Made by a program: the position numbers and the translations under genes
Source of the DNA: Meghimatium bilineatum
Lineage: Eukaryota; Mollusca; Gastropoda; Stylommatophora; Philomycidae
DNA length: 64,000 nt
Reading direction: 5' to 3'
Assembly: GCA_034231615.1 (NCBI GenBank)
Contig: CM067302.1
Span: 11,460,820 to 11,524,819 of the forward strand
Shown here: positions 11,401-23,400 of the stretch, one piece after another
How the letters are laid out: each line of letters begins with the position of its first letter
Position numbering within the stretch: position 1 is the first letter of the stretch
Notes under the pieces: model-generated
Databases searched by the model: none
What the model was told of the DNA's origin: nothing
What the model saw: the letters and a program-made list of their open reading frames with translations, nothing else

Positions 11401-14400
11401 GAAGATACACAGATGATACGGTACTTCTAACTACACACATAGAAGATACACAGATGATACGGTACTTCTAACTACACACATAGAAGATACACAGATGATA
11501 CGGTACTTCTAACTACACACATAGAAGATACACAGATGATACGGTACTTCTAACTACACACATAGAAGATACACAGATGATACGGTACTTCTAACTACAC
11601 ACATAGAAGATACACAGATGATACGGTACTTCTAACTACACACATAGAAGATACACAGATGATACGGTACTTCTAACTACACACATAGAAGATACACAGA
11701 TGATACGGTACTTCTAACTACACACATAGAAGATACACAGATGATACGGTACTTCTAACTACACACATAGAAGATACACAGATGATACGGTACTTCTAAC
11801 TACACACATAGAAGATACACAGATGATACGGTACTTCTAACTACACACATAGAAGATACACAGATGATACGGTACTTCTAACTACACACATAGAAGATAC
11901 ACAGATGATACGGTACTTCTAACTACACACATAGAAGGACTAGAAAGGATGATCATGAAAGCAAAGCATACAGCGAAGAATAAAACCTTAAATTAAACAT
12001 ACAGAAAACCAACATCATGACAACAGATAAAACCAAAGTAATACAAAGATTTCTTCTTCTGCGTTCGTTCTCAAACTCCTGCAGATTAGAAGGATGTAGT
12101 CCGGAGAACGGAATGCATTGTGTCATGGTTTGTAGCATTGCTGTGATATCTGCGCCTTTTGGCCTGACACATCCTACTTCAGCATGGCTTTGGGTCACTG
12201 ACCCTATATGGGATGGGACAGCCAACTCCATCCCATAACCTCCTTAGTCGCCTTTACGCCATGCATGGAAGGTAAACAGTGTTGCTATTCTTTGCTCCCC
12301 TTTCGGGCACCGTCAACACACGAGCGATACAAAGATTTATTATGGAACTGGAAAATGTCAAAAAGTTTGATTATCTCGGTGCAAATATAAACAGCTGGGG
12401 GGGGGATTTTTAAATGGAAATTAGGAGAAGATTAGTGATAGCTATAACGATATTTAAAAAAATTAAAAATATATGGAAAAACTGTTATAAAGAGACAAAA
12501 GTTATACTTTAGTTACATATCTACAAAAGTTATATATCTTTATACATTTTTTCCAGTTACAACATACAGCTGCGAGACTTGAACTATAAATAGAACAATA
12601 GCAAAGATGAATATCAGCCTTGAAACTAAAGTGTTTATAGGGTAATATTAAGAATTTCCTGGACAGAAAAGATAAGGAATAGTAAGCTTGTGAATATGCC
12701 GAATATAGAGAAAGGATGGCTAGTGAATATAATTTTACATAGGAAACTGAAATATTTCAGACATATAAAAAGACACAATGACATGGAAAGACGAATACTA
12801 GAGGGCAGAATTCCTGGAAGTAGAAGAAGAGGTAGACCTAGAAGGAGACGGAAAGATGACATCAAAGACTGTATGAAGATATCGCTGAAGGAGGCAGGCA
12901 GATTGACACAGGATAGAGTCGGGTTCAGGACATCAACTGCAAAGACAACGTTCTGGAAAGAATATGTCACATAACCAACCTACTGCTGACCCTACATCAG
13001 TTTTTGGTATAAATTAGACCCACCCACTGCTGACTACTTCATTTTTTGGTATAAATTAGACCCACCTACTGCTGACCCTACTTCATTTTTTGGTATAAAT
13101 TAAACCTACCTACTGCTGATCCTACTTCATTTTTTGGTATAAATTAAACCCACCTACTGCTGATCCTACTTCATTTTTTGGTATAAATTAAACCTACCTA
13201 CTGCTGATCCTACTTCATTTTTTGGTATAAATTAAACCCACCTACTGCTGATCCTACTTCATTTTTTGGTATAAATTAAACCCACCTACTGCTGATCCTA
13301 CTTCATTTTTTGGTATAAATTAAACCCACCTACTGCTGATCCTACTTCATTTTTTGGTATAAATTAGACCCACCTACTGCTGACAATACTTCATTTTTTG
13401 TTATAAATTAGACCCACATCCTGCTGACCACCAACTGCATGAGGAATAGCCTAGTTGGTTACAATCCAGCTGTAAATGGGTATGTGACACATGGATTGGG
13501 TAAAGTAAGCACAATGGAGAAGGGAACTGGCCACCACACCTAATAGTTGTGGTGACTTAGTACATGAAATGTTATCTTCATTCCTGATGTCAGGTTGCTG
13601 CCATGGGATCTACCTTTACTGATGACTTCAGTTCATTTTTGGTAACAATTAAATCCATCTACTGCTTACCACTTCAGTTAGTCTATGGTAACAATTAGAC
13701 CCACCCACTTCAGTTAGTCTATGGTAACAATTAGACCCACCCACTTCAGTTAGTCTATGGTAACAATTAAATCCATCTACTGCTTACCACTTCAGTTAGT
13801 CTATGGTAACAATTAAACCCACCCACTTCAGTTTGTCTATGGTAACAATTAGACCCACCCACTTCAGTTAGTCTATGGTAACAATCAGACCCACCCACTT
13901 CAGTTAGTCTATGGTAACAATTAGACCCACCCACTTCAGTTAGTCTATGGTAACAATTAGACCCACCCACTTCAGTTAGTCTATGGTAACAATTAGACAC
14001 ACTCACTTCAGTTAGTCTATGGTAACAATTAGACCCACCCACTTCAGTTAGTCTATGGTAACAATTAGACCCACCCACTTCAGTTAGTCTATGGTAACAA
14101 TTAGACCCACCCACTTCAGTTAGTCTATGGTAACAATTAGACCCACCCACTTCAGTTAGTCTATGGTAACAATTAGACCCACCCACTTCAGTTAGTCTAT
14201 GGTAACAATTAGACCCACCCACTTCAGTTAGTCTATGGTAACAATTAGACCCACCCACTTCAGTTAGTCTATGGTAACAATTAGACCCACCCACTTCAGT
14301 TAGTCTATGTAAACAATCAGATCCACCGACTTCAGTTAGTCTATTGCAACTATTTGACCCACCCACTTCAGTTAGTCTATGGTAACAATTAGACCCACCC

Positions 14401-17400
14401 ACTTCAGTCTATGGTAACAATTAGACCCACCCACTTCAGTCTATGGTAACAATTAGACCCACCCACTTCAGTTAGTCTATGGTAACAATTAGACCCACCC
14501 ACTTCAGTTAGTCTATTGCAACTATTTGACCCACCCACTTCAATTAGTCTATGGTAACAATTAGACCCACCCACTTCAGTTAGTCTATGGTAACAATTAG
14601 ACCCACCCACTTCAGTTAGTCTATGGTAACAATTAGACCCACCCACTTCAGTTAGTCTATGGTAACAATTAGACCCACCCACTTCAGTTAGTCTATGGTA
14701 ACAATTAGACCCACCCACTTCAGTTAGTCTATGGAAACAATCAGATCCACCGACTTCAGTTAGTCTATTGCAACTATTTGACCCACCCACTTCAATTAGT
14801 TTATGGTAACAATTAGAACCACCCACTTCAGTTAGTCTATGGTAGCAATTAGACCCACCCACTTCAGTTAGTCTATGGTAACAATTTGAGCCACCCCACT
14901 TCATTTAGTCTATGGCAACAATTTGATGCACCCACTTCAATTGGTCTATGGTAACAATTTGAGCCACCCACTTCATTTAGTCTATGGCAACAATTTGATG
15001 CACCCACTTCAATTGGTCTATGGTAACAATTAGAACAACCCACTTCAGTTAGACTATGGTACAATTATTCCCACTTACGGCTGACCCCATCTGGAATAAT
15101 ATTCCAAGAGAAATAATCAAGTAATCAAGATCTCGCCATCTCAGTATCAATGTTTCCACAGTAACATTTCCTCAACTCTTCCTATACTGTATTGACATTT
15201 TATCAAATAGGCCTATGCCTGTAGGCCTACCTGTTTTCTTGGAGTCACTCCTGCTTGCTTGTCAACCTGTAAACATAGAATTAAAGTTGCAATGGACAAA
15301 CATACGACATTTATTGAGGTGTTAGCTAGTCTGTTTAGTTTAATTTGGTGCCTGGCTGACAGCTGATTGGTTGGTTAGTTAACCAGACCTAGCAATCAGT
15401 TATAGCTAGCCAGTTAGTCAGCCAGTATAATTAGCAGCTAGCAGCAAGCCTGGCAGACAGTCAGTCACAGTTTGTTATCCAATCAGTCAGTTATAGTAAG
15501 CCAGCCAACATGGCAGTTAGTCAATCATTGGTCAGTTACAGTAAGTTAACCATTCAGTTAGTTATAGACAGTCTAGCCATTCTGGCAAACAGTCAGTTAG
15601 TTATAGTTATTCAGCCAATTAAAAACAACTAAAAACAATAGAAATAATGACACTATCACAAAAGCATTAGGCTGCAGTCATTTAACAGCAGAGACACCCT
15701 AGGCAACAATGTTATACGTATACGCAAGTAGTCATAGAGACACGCATTAAAAAAATATGGAGAATGAGAACGAAATATAATAACTATAACTGAAAATCTG
15801 AATGACAACACAACAAAGCCCCCACCACTAAATCTAAATAAATGAATGATCGGTATTAAGACCAAAGACCCTTAAGCCATTTGGTCTTAATACCAATCAT
15901 ACATTTAGATTTTGGGGTGGGGATCTTTCTTGTGTTGTCGTATGTGTTGTTTTCAGCATTATTTTTTGTACATAAGCACTATTGCATGTCTCAATCAGTC
16001 CTTCCCTACTCAACCAACCCTTTCTTCCTCAACCAGTCCTTGCTTAGATCGACAAAATCCTTCCTACTCAACCAACCATAGTCTCTTTGATCCATCCATT
16101 CCCCAGCTAGACTTGCACTCACCATCATCTGTAACTGTTGTTCTGCTAATACCAGCTTGAGTTTAGCCTGCTCCTCCAACAAGAGAGCCCTTTGTTTCAC
16201 CAGTTCAGACTTTCTTTCTTCTGCAGACATCTGAACAATCCAATCATTAAAAATTTGTGAATGTAAACTTAATCTTTCAATAAATTATGCACATACTTTT
16301 AACATTTCTATAAATTGATTTATTAGTGGTCAAACACTAGACATTCCTACAAATTGACGTGTCAGTGGTAAACAACTACAGAGGGGGGCAATGGGTAATG
16401 TATTGCTCTCTGTGGACCTAGGGTTAGCAGCAAATAACCAAGATCACAAAGGTACCTACTCGTGGTGCACCCTGGAAACAGAAATACTGCTGCTCATGTT
16501 GATTCTGGCTAAGACTTTTGAGGATCGCGTCTGTGAATGTGGAGGCAGTATATTAAATGAGAATTTACTGCAAAAAAGACAGGCAAGATCCGACAACTCT
16601 GTGCCAATGCATGCAGCAGCACTGTCAACACACAGAGACGCTAGTCAGGCCAGTGGAAGCACTGGAGGGGCGGCCAATGCAAATGTTACGAAGTGGGCAG
16701 ATTTCATGAGATATTTGGAGTTGGTGCATCAGTCTCAGAAAAAGATGACATATTGAGTACAATGAAAGTGCAGCACATCGCAAGAGGGCAGCGCAATATG
16801 CAAATAGAATTGTAAAATGTTTCAAGGAAATTGGAACTAAAGTACTGTTAGCTCAAGACAAGCTTCTAGTTACCGGTGCTCCCAGCCCAGGCCAAACTCT
16901 ATTGTCAAGTTTTTCCTATACCAGAATCATGCTCATGGAGATAAAAGGTTCAGTACCCAATGGGCACAGACACAACAGTCCAAGGAGACTAGTTCTGTTC
17001 AGCTCAAGAACAAACTTCTAGTCCCTGGTGATGGTGCTACTAAATTTGTGTATAGACTCAGACTTGGATGAGGAGTTCACAATATTGGTGAATGATACCT
17101 CGGCTAAGAGAGCGAACGAGCCCAGGCCCAACTCTTCTGTCGAGTTCTTCCTAAACCAGAACTAGGGTCATGGATCAGAAAAGGTTCAGTACCCGATGGG
17201 CACAGGCACAATATGCCCAATTACACAAGACAAGTTTACTGGCTGCGGAAAACCTTGTGCAATACAGACAAACTGTCACGGCGTAGAGTAAATACACATT
17301 CGACGACTAACGACAGATAGGAAGGCTATCACAGACTAGGGTAGCCCACCCGAAATGTAAGGCATGCTAAAATTATACGATCTGGGTCTACAAGACGCAT

Positions 17401-20400
17401 AATGGCAGCACAGCACACTCACGCTCCCAACGGAGCGTTATTAAGGAGCAAAAGCAAAAAAAATTAATTAAAATAGAGTGAACATTCATACAACTTGACC
17501 TGTCAGTGATTAGACAACTAGAGCAATCATTCATACAACTTGACCTGTCAGTGATCATACAACTAGAACAACCATTCATACAACTTGAACAACCATTCAT
17601 ACAACTTGACCTGTCAGTGATTAGACAACTAGAGTAATCATTCAGACAACTTGACCTGTCAGTGATCATACAACTAGAACAACCATTCATACAACTAGAG
17701 GTGAACATTCATACAACTAGAACAACCATTCATACAACTAGAACAAACATTCATACAACTAGAACAACCATTCATACAACTAGAGGTGAACATTCATACA
17801 ACTTGACCTGTCAGTGATCATACACCTAGAACAACCATTCATACAACTAGAGGTGAACATTCATACAACTTGACCTGTCAGTGATTAGACAACTAGAGTA
17901 ATCATTCATACAACTTGACCTGTCAGTGATCATACAACTAGAACAACCATTCATACAACTAGAGGTGAACATTCATACAACTAGAACAACCATTCATACA
18001 ACTAGAACAAACATTCATACAACTAGAACAACCATTCATACAACTAGAACAACCATTCATACAACTAGAACAACCATTCATACAACTAGAACAACCATTC
18101 ATACAACTAGAACAATCATTCATACAACTAGTCAGTAGAATTATAAAGAACTATCAATATTAGAACAGACCTGTTTGTATGTGTTCAAGAATTCATCACT
18201 AGTCTTGAATGGTGATTTCTCAGTTCCATACTGTTGTGTATCACTTTCTGTCAGATGTTCATCATTTTTTCTCTTTCTCTGACTCTCACTCACAAGTAAT
18301 TTTTGTTTCCCACTGTTGTTTCTGGCTATTATATTGTCATGATTGTGTCCTATAGAGTCGCCAACAATGTCCCCACTTACAACACACATGTCCCGCTGTC
18401 TTGTGTTTTGTTTATTGAAGTCCACAAGAACTGTTGAGTTGACTGACAAAAAATCACCAAATTCTGAACTTTTCTGTGTGCTGGACATAATGGGTGCATG
18501 TAAAGGACCATAACTGGGGGGTGGTGGTTTTCTCTTCTTTACTTTAGAATCAGATTGTATCAAATTTTCTCCATTTTTTTGCCCCTGTTTAATGGTTTGT
18601 TCTGTGTGACCTCGAGGTCGATTAAGTCTATGCTGATGTCGCACAGCCTCTTCCTGACTCTGCATAAATCGAGCAATAATCTCATTTTTCTCAACAGGCA
18701 AACACATTTGACCTCGGTTAGCGAAGTTCAATTCCTGCTGCTCTGTTTCTGTGTCTGATTGATCAGTTTTAGTTACAGCTGGACAAATATGAGAACCTTT
18801 CCCAGCATGAGTTCCTACAATATGAGAACCTTTCCCAGCTTGAGACTGATGAGTTGCTACAGACTTCGGGATGGGAATGCTAGCAGTTTGACCAATCTTC
18901 CTTGTCAATTGTTCTTGGTTATCACTAAGAGGATGCACCTTCTCAGAGACATGCAGACTAGGCACTATTTCCTCTGTAGCTTGCTTCAAATTTACAGGAC
19001 TCACAGGCTTACTGGGTGATGTATAATGCATACTTTCTGTTACAGATGTTAGTAATTGTTTCTGATATGCCAGCTCCTTGTCAATAATAGCAATAAAGGG
19101 TTTCTGAAGGTGGGATTTCACATTGTCTAGTTCAGTGGGTAGGGACAGAGATACAAGTACCTCAGTGGAACAATTATCTACGTCATTTTTATTCTGTTCA
19201 TTCTTGCGTAGATTTTTTGAGCTTTTCTCTCCATCATTCTCATGCGAGTCTGAAATAGAAAAATTGGCATCTTCATTAACTAAATCACATACATTTTTGT
19301 AGCATTGTTAGATTATTGATACACACACAAATCTTACATGTCAGAACTTTCAGAAACAGATATGGCATTTATATATATATAAAATAGCGTATCCTATTCA
19401 GGACATAGCCATCAACCCAGCATTTTTTGGCTGTAGTGATTTTCTAGGCAATATAAATACATTCATTTGTTTGCCATTGTTTTATGAATGGTCCGTATGC
19501 TCAAATACCTGTGGCAGAGATTGAACTCGATACCGTGACTGTCACAGACGCACTATGCCACAGAGCCGGACTATATATATATATATATACACATATTTTA
19601 TATGACTGAGATGTCATGTATCCATATTATATCATTGTAATGTTATATGTCCATATCAGATCCTTGTCATGTCATATATCCCTATCATATTGTTGTAATA
19701 TCATGTATCCATATCAGATTGCTATGTCATATATCCATATGAGATTAATGTAATGTCATGTATCCAAGTCAGATTGTTTATTTGTTTATATAAACCTAGC
19801 AAAGGATTACTAGTGTTGAAGGTTATAGTAATCAACAGCCATGAATAAAACTAAACTACAAGTAAGCATAATGAATGTATCAGGTTCAAGTCTTGTGTGA
19901 CACCGTCTGATGTTGTTCATAATTTATTGAAAGTTCTTACTTGTTATTCATAGTCATTATGTATGTGACACTAGCTTGTTTTCTTATTATGGCAATCAAT
20001 AAGATGTAATACTTCTGTAAAACTGTATCTTCTTCTTCTGCGTTCGTTCTCAAACTCCTGCAGATTAGCAGGATGTAGTCCGGAGAACGGAATGCGCTGT
20101 GTCATGGTTTACAGCATTGCTGCGATATCTGCGCCTTTCGACCTGACACATCCGACTTCAGCATGACTTTGGGTCACTGACCCTATATGGGATGGGAACA
20201 CAAACCTGTATCTGCAGCAGTATCAATGTCTGACACAGGGACATGCTTCTTATCCAAGCAGGCAATATTTCCCTGACATTTTGAAGCTGTTAAGATAGCA
20301 TTACAGTGACTGCCCTTCTTACGGGCAGCTTTCATCTTCTGACTTGCCTGAAAAATATATGACAAAAACTGTTGATTATCAGATTCCTTAGATTATAGCA

Positions 20401-23400
20401 CAATGTAGCTAGCACTATTGCTAGCATAGATTATAACTAGCACATCACTTCTGAAATGGGACATGATATGACTTTTTGTTAGGATGTTCCTTTATAAATA
20501 GGAGTTTCCACTTTGCTTTTTGAGAGTTGTTTATTATCTTTTTGAGAGTAAATCTACAACAATCTTACATTATCTTATAGACATCTACAACAACCTTACA
20601 TTATCTTGTAGATGTATATAACAATCTTACATTATCTTGTAGATGTATACAACAATCTTACATTATCTTGTAGATGTATATAACAATCTTACATTATCTT
20701 GTAGATGTATATAACAACCTTACATTATCTTGTAGATGTATATAACAATCTTACATTATCTTGTAGATGTATATAACAATCTTACATTATCTTGTAGATG
20801 TATATAACAATCTTACATTATCTTGTAGATGTATATAACAACCTTACATTATCTTGTAGATGTATATAACAATCTTACATTATCTTGTAGATGTATATAA
20901 CAACCTTACATTATCTTGTAGATGTATACAACAACCTTACATTATCTTGTAGATGATTCTGCTGGAGGTGTTTCTGCAGCTGATGTTGCTCCTGCTGAAG
21001 TTTCAGAATATAAGCCTGATACTCCAGCAGTTTCTTTTGGTCTGTTCATGAAATGAGTAAAACATAGTGAAATTAATAGAGAAAGATCATACAATGTGAA
21101 ACAAAGATCACAAGATATGAAATGAAGATTACAAGATATGAAATGAAGATCACAAGATGTGGAATAAATACTATAATATGTGAAATTAAGATCACAATAT
21201 GTGAGACAAAAGTCATAAGAAACAAAGATTGTAAAATGTGAAATGAAGATTGTAAAATGTGAAATGAAGATTGTAAAATGTGCAGTGAAGATTTTAAAAT
21301 GTGGAATGAAAACTGTAAGATATGAAATGAAAACTGTAAGGTGTGGAATGAAAATTATAAAATGTGGAATGAAGATCACAAGATATTAGATAAATCACCA
21401 GTTTTAGGAAAAGTTCTCTCATCTTTCCATGAAATATTCAATTTTCAGCATGGTCATTTCAGAACAGCCAGTAAAGAGAAACATAATCGATATACGAAAT
21501 GAATGAGAAATCAGCATTGAACTGGAACTGTTAGCAGCTACACTTTGATGGATTTATTGAGATGGGAATCGGAACACTTATGGACATGTCCGGTGTGCGC
21601 TAATGATAATCTGTAGCCATTTCAACATAAAATAAATATTTAACAATTCATTAAAGCTTTCTAATAATATTATTCATTGGAAAATAATTTGGGCATTCAT
21701 TCAATGCAATATTTGTGAGGGGGGCCCATTATCCACTTATTACCACCAAACCGACATTGGTACTGCCAAACAATCAGTACAACATCCTTGTACAACATCT
21801 CTGACCTTCATATTCCAGTAAGATTTGCTCCTGCTGGCTGACAAGTGAGAGGATCTGTTCTTCATAATGTTTCCTCTCCTCTTCCAAGTTCTTCTCTGCG
21901 TTCTCCTTTTCTTCTCCTAGCCTGTATCAGAATAAAATTCATGGTTTATGACTTTATATCAGAATAAAATGCATGGTTTATGACTTTATATAAAAATATC
22001 CGCCAAAGACGGATGTGTTGGGCCATTGGCGCAAATAAAACGGCAACACAACACATTTCCATTCTCTGAACGACATCCAACTGGAAATCTTGTAGGACCA
22101 TTGTCCTGTTACAAGAGAAATCCAGTGGGAATTTGAGAATGAACACTAAAGAAGAAGAAGATATAAAAATAAAATGCATGGTTTATGACTTCACAAACCA
22201 GACAATTCCACAGGTGCTCAGATTCAGTAAATCACTCAGGGTATAAAGGTTGATAGTTCTGGTTCTATGATGGTTCACTGCTCTTTTTGAAATTTTTGTC
22301 AGGAGTTTTCTACGGGCAACACTCAAATTGCCAGTTTGCGCTCCCAATTTGCACATTCTCAATATAGACTGATACTTATTTATCTAAAAATCCTCTCGTG
22401 TGTTGCCCGGGCCCGAAAGGGGAGCAAAGAATAGCAACACTCTTTACCTTCCACGCATGTCATAAAAGGCGACTAAGAAGGTTATGGGATGGAGTTGGCT
22501 GTCCCATCCCATATAGGGTCAGTGACCCAAAGCCATGCTGATGTCGGGTGTGTCAGGCTGAAAGGCGCAGATATCGCAGCAATGCTGTAAACCATGATAC
22601 AACGCATTCCGTTCTCCGGACTACATCCTGCTGATCTGCAGGAGTATGAGAACGAACGCAGAAGAAGAAGAAGAATATAAAAATCCTCTGATCATGTGAA
22701 TTTACGAAGAGCAAAGAGTATGTCTGCTAGGCCCATAGGCTGACTATCTGTTATGGTGTTGAGACTAGCTAATTTGTCTACCCGTTCATTTTCCTCCACA
22801 TCCGCATGTCTGGGTACAAAGATAAGCCTGAGATTTCGTAGTGATGAACGACATTTTACCTCTCTCTAATGACTTCACCCATCCCCTATGAACATCACCT
22901 GTTTTGACTTTGTGAATCATATTCATCGAGTCACTTAGTATTCACACATGGGAATAGGTTTGCGATTCCAGCCAGTTAAGTGCCTGCGTTATGGCAAATA
23001 CTTCCATTGTTAGACTGCTTGTTTTTGTGGTAAAGGCTCCACTGGCTTCATGTACTGTTCTTCCTTGTGATCTGGCAGTAAAAGCCCATGTGCTTTGGTG
23101 GTGACGGATGGCCGACCCGTCCGTGTAAATTACAACATCTATGTCATCGGCATGGTCACAGATGAGTGCCTTGACCTCAATATCCATGCTCATGGGGGCT
23201 GTGTTCCCTGCAATCTCTATTGAGTGTAATGACGGTCCTGATTGCCTCTTGAAAGACTATAAGAATATGTATGCATTCCTAACCAAGAGTTATGCCTTCT
23301 GGGGTGCAAATTTGTTCAACAGTATCCTCAGCACGACCCATCCACGATTTGCCTCTTTTTAGCCTCTTTTAAAATTCTGATATTTCCTGATACACTTATG

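Larger units (their letters stand above)
10948..12975 (+). mobile_element. LINE copy inserted in a satellite, with nested insertions
   Basis: Degenerate RT: CFIDYSKAFDCLQHQQPWGI, then IRYTDDTVLLTTHIE with the catalytic Y-x-D-D. It is interrupted by a 41-bp array and a family-A repeat, and resumes with LKYFRHIKRHNDMERRILEG and GRPRRRRKDDIK, ending TTFWKEYVT stop. ACCTACTGCTGAC occurs on both sides, either a TSD or the satellite unit itself. Hinderin intron 9. Confidence 0.8.

Noticed and set aside
13767-14904. Minus-strand ORFs of 211 and 166 codons with repeat GGSNCYHRLTEV
   Set aside because: They arise because the 36-bp minisatellite period is a multiple of three. They lie inside hinderin intron 9, with no start context or homology.
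16391-16756. 121-codon plus ORF considered as a small gene
   Set aside because: No splice or homology support; surrounded by decayed, internally duplicated repeat sequence in a hinderin intron.
20942-21379. 145-codon minus ORF ending ETAGVSGLYSETSAG
   Set aside because: A shadow frame of hinderin exon 5. Phase matching with both neighbours and the Gln-rich helix select the other frame.
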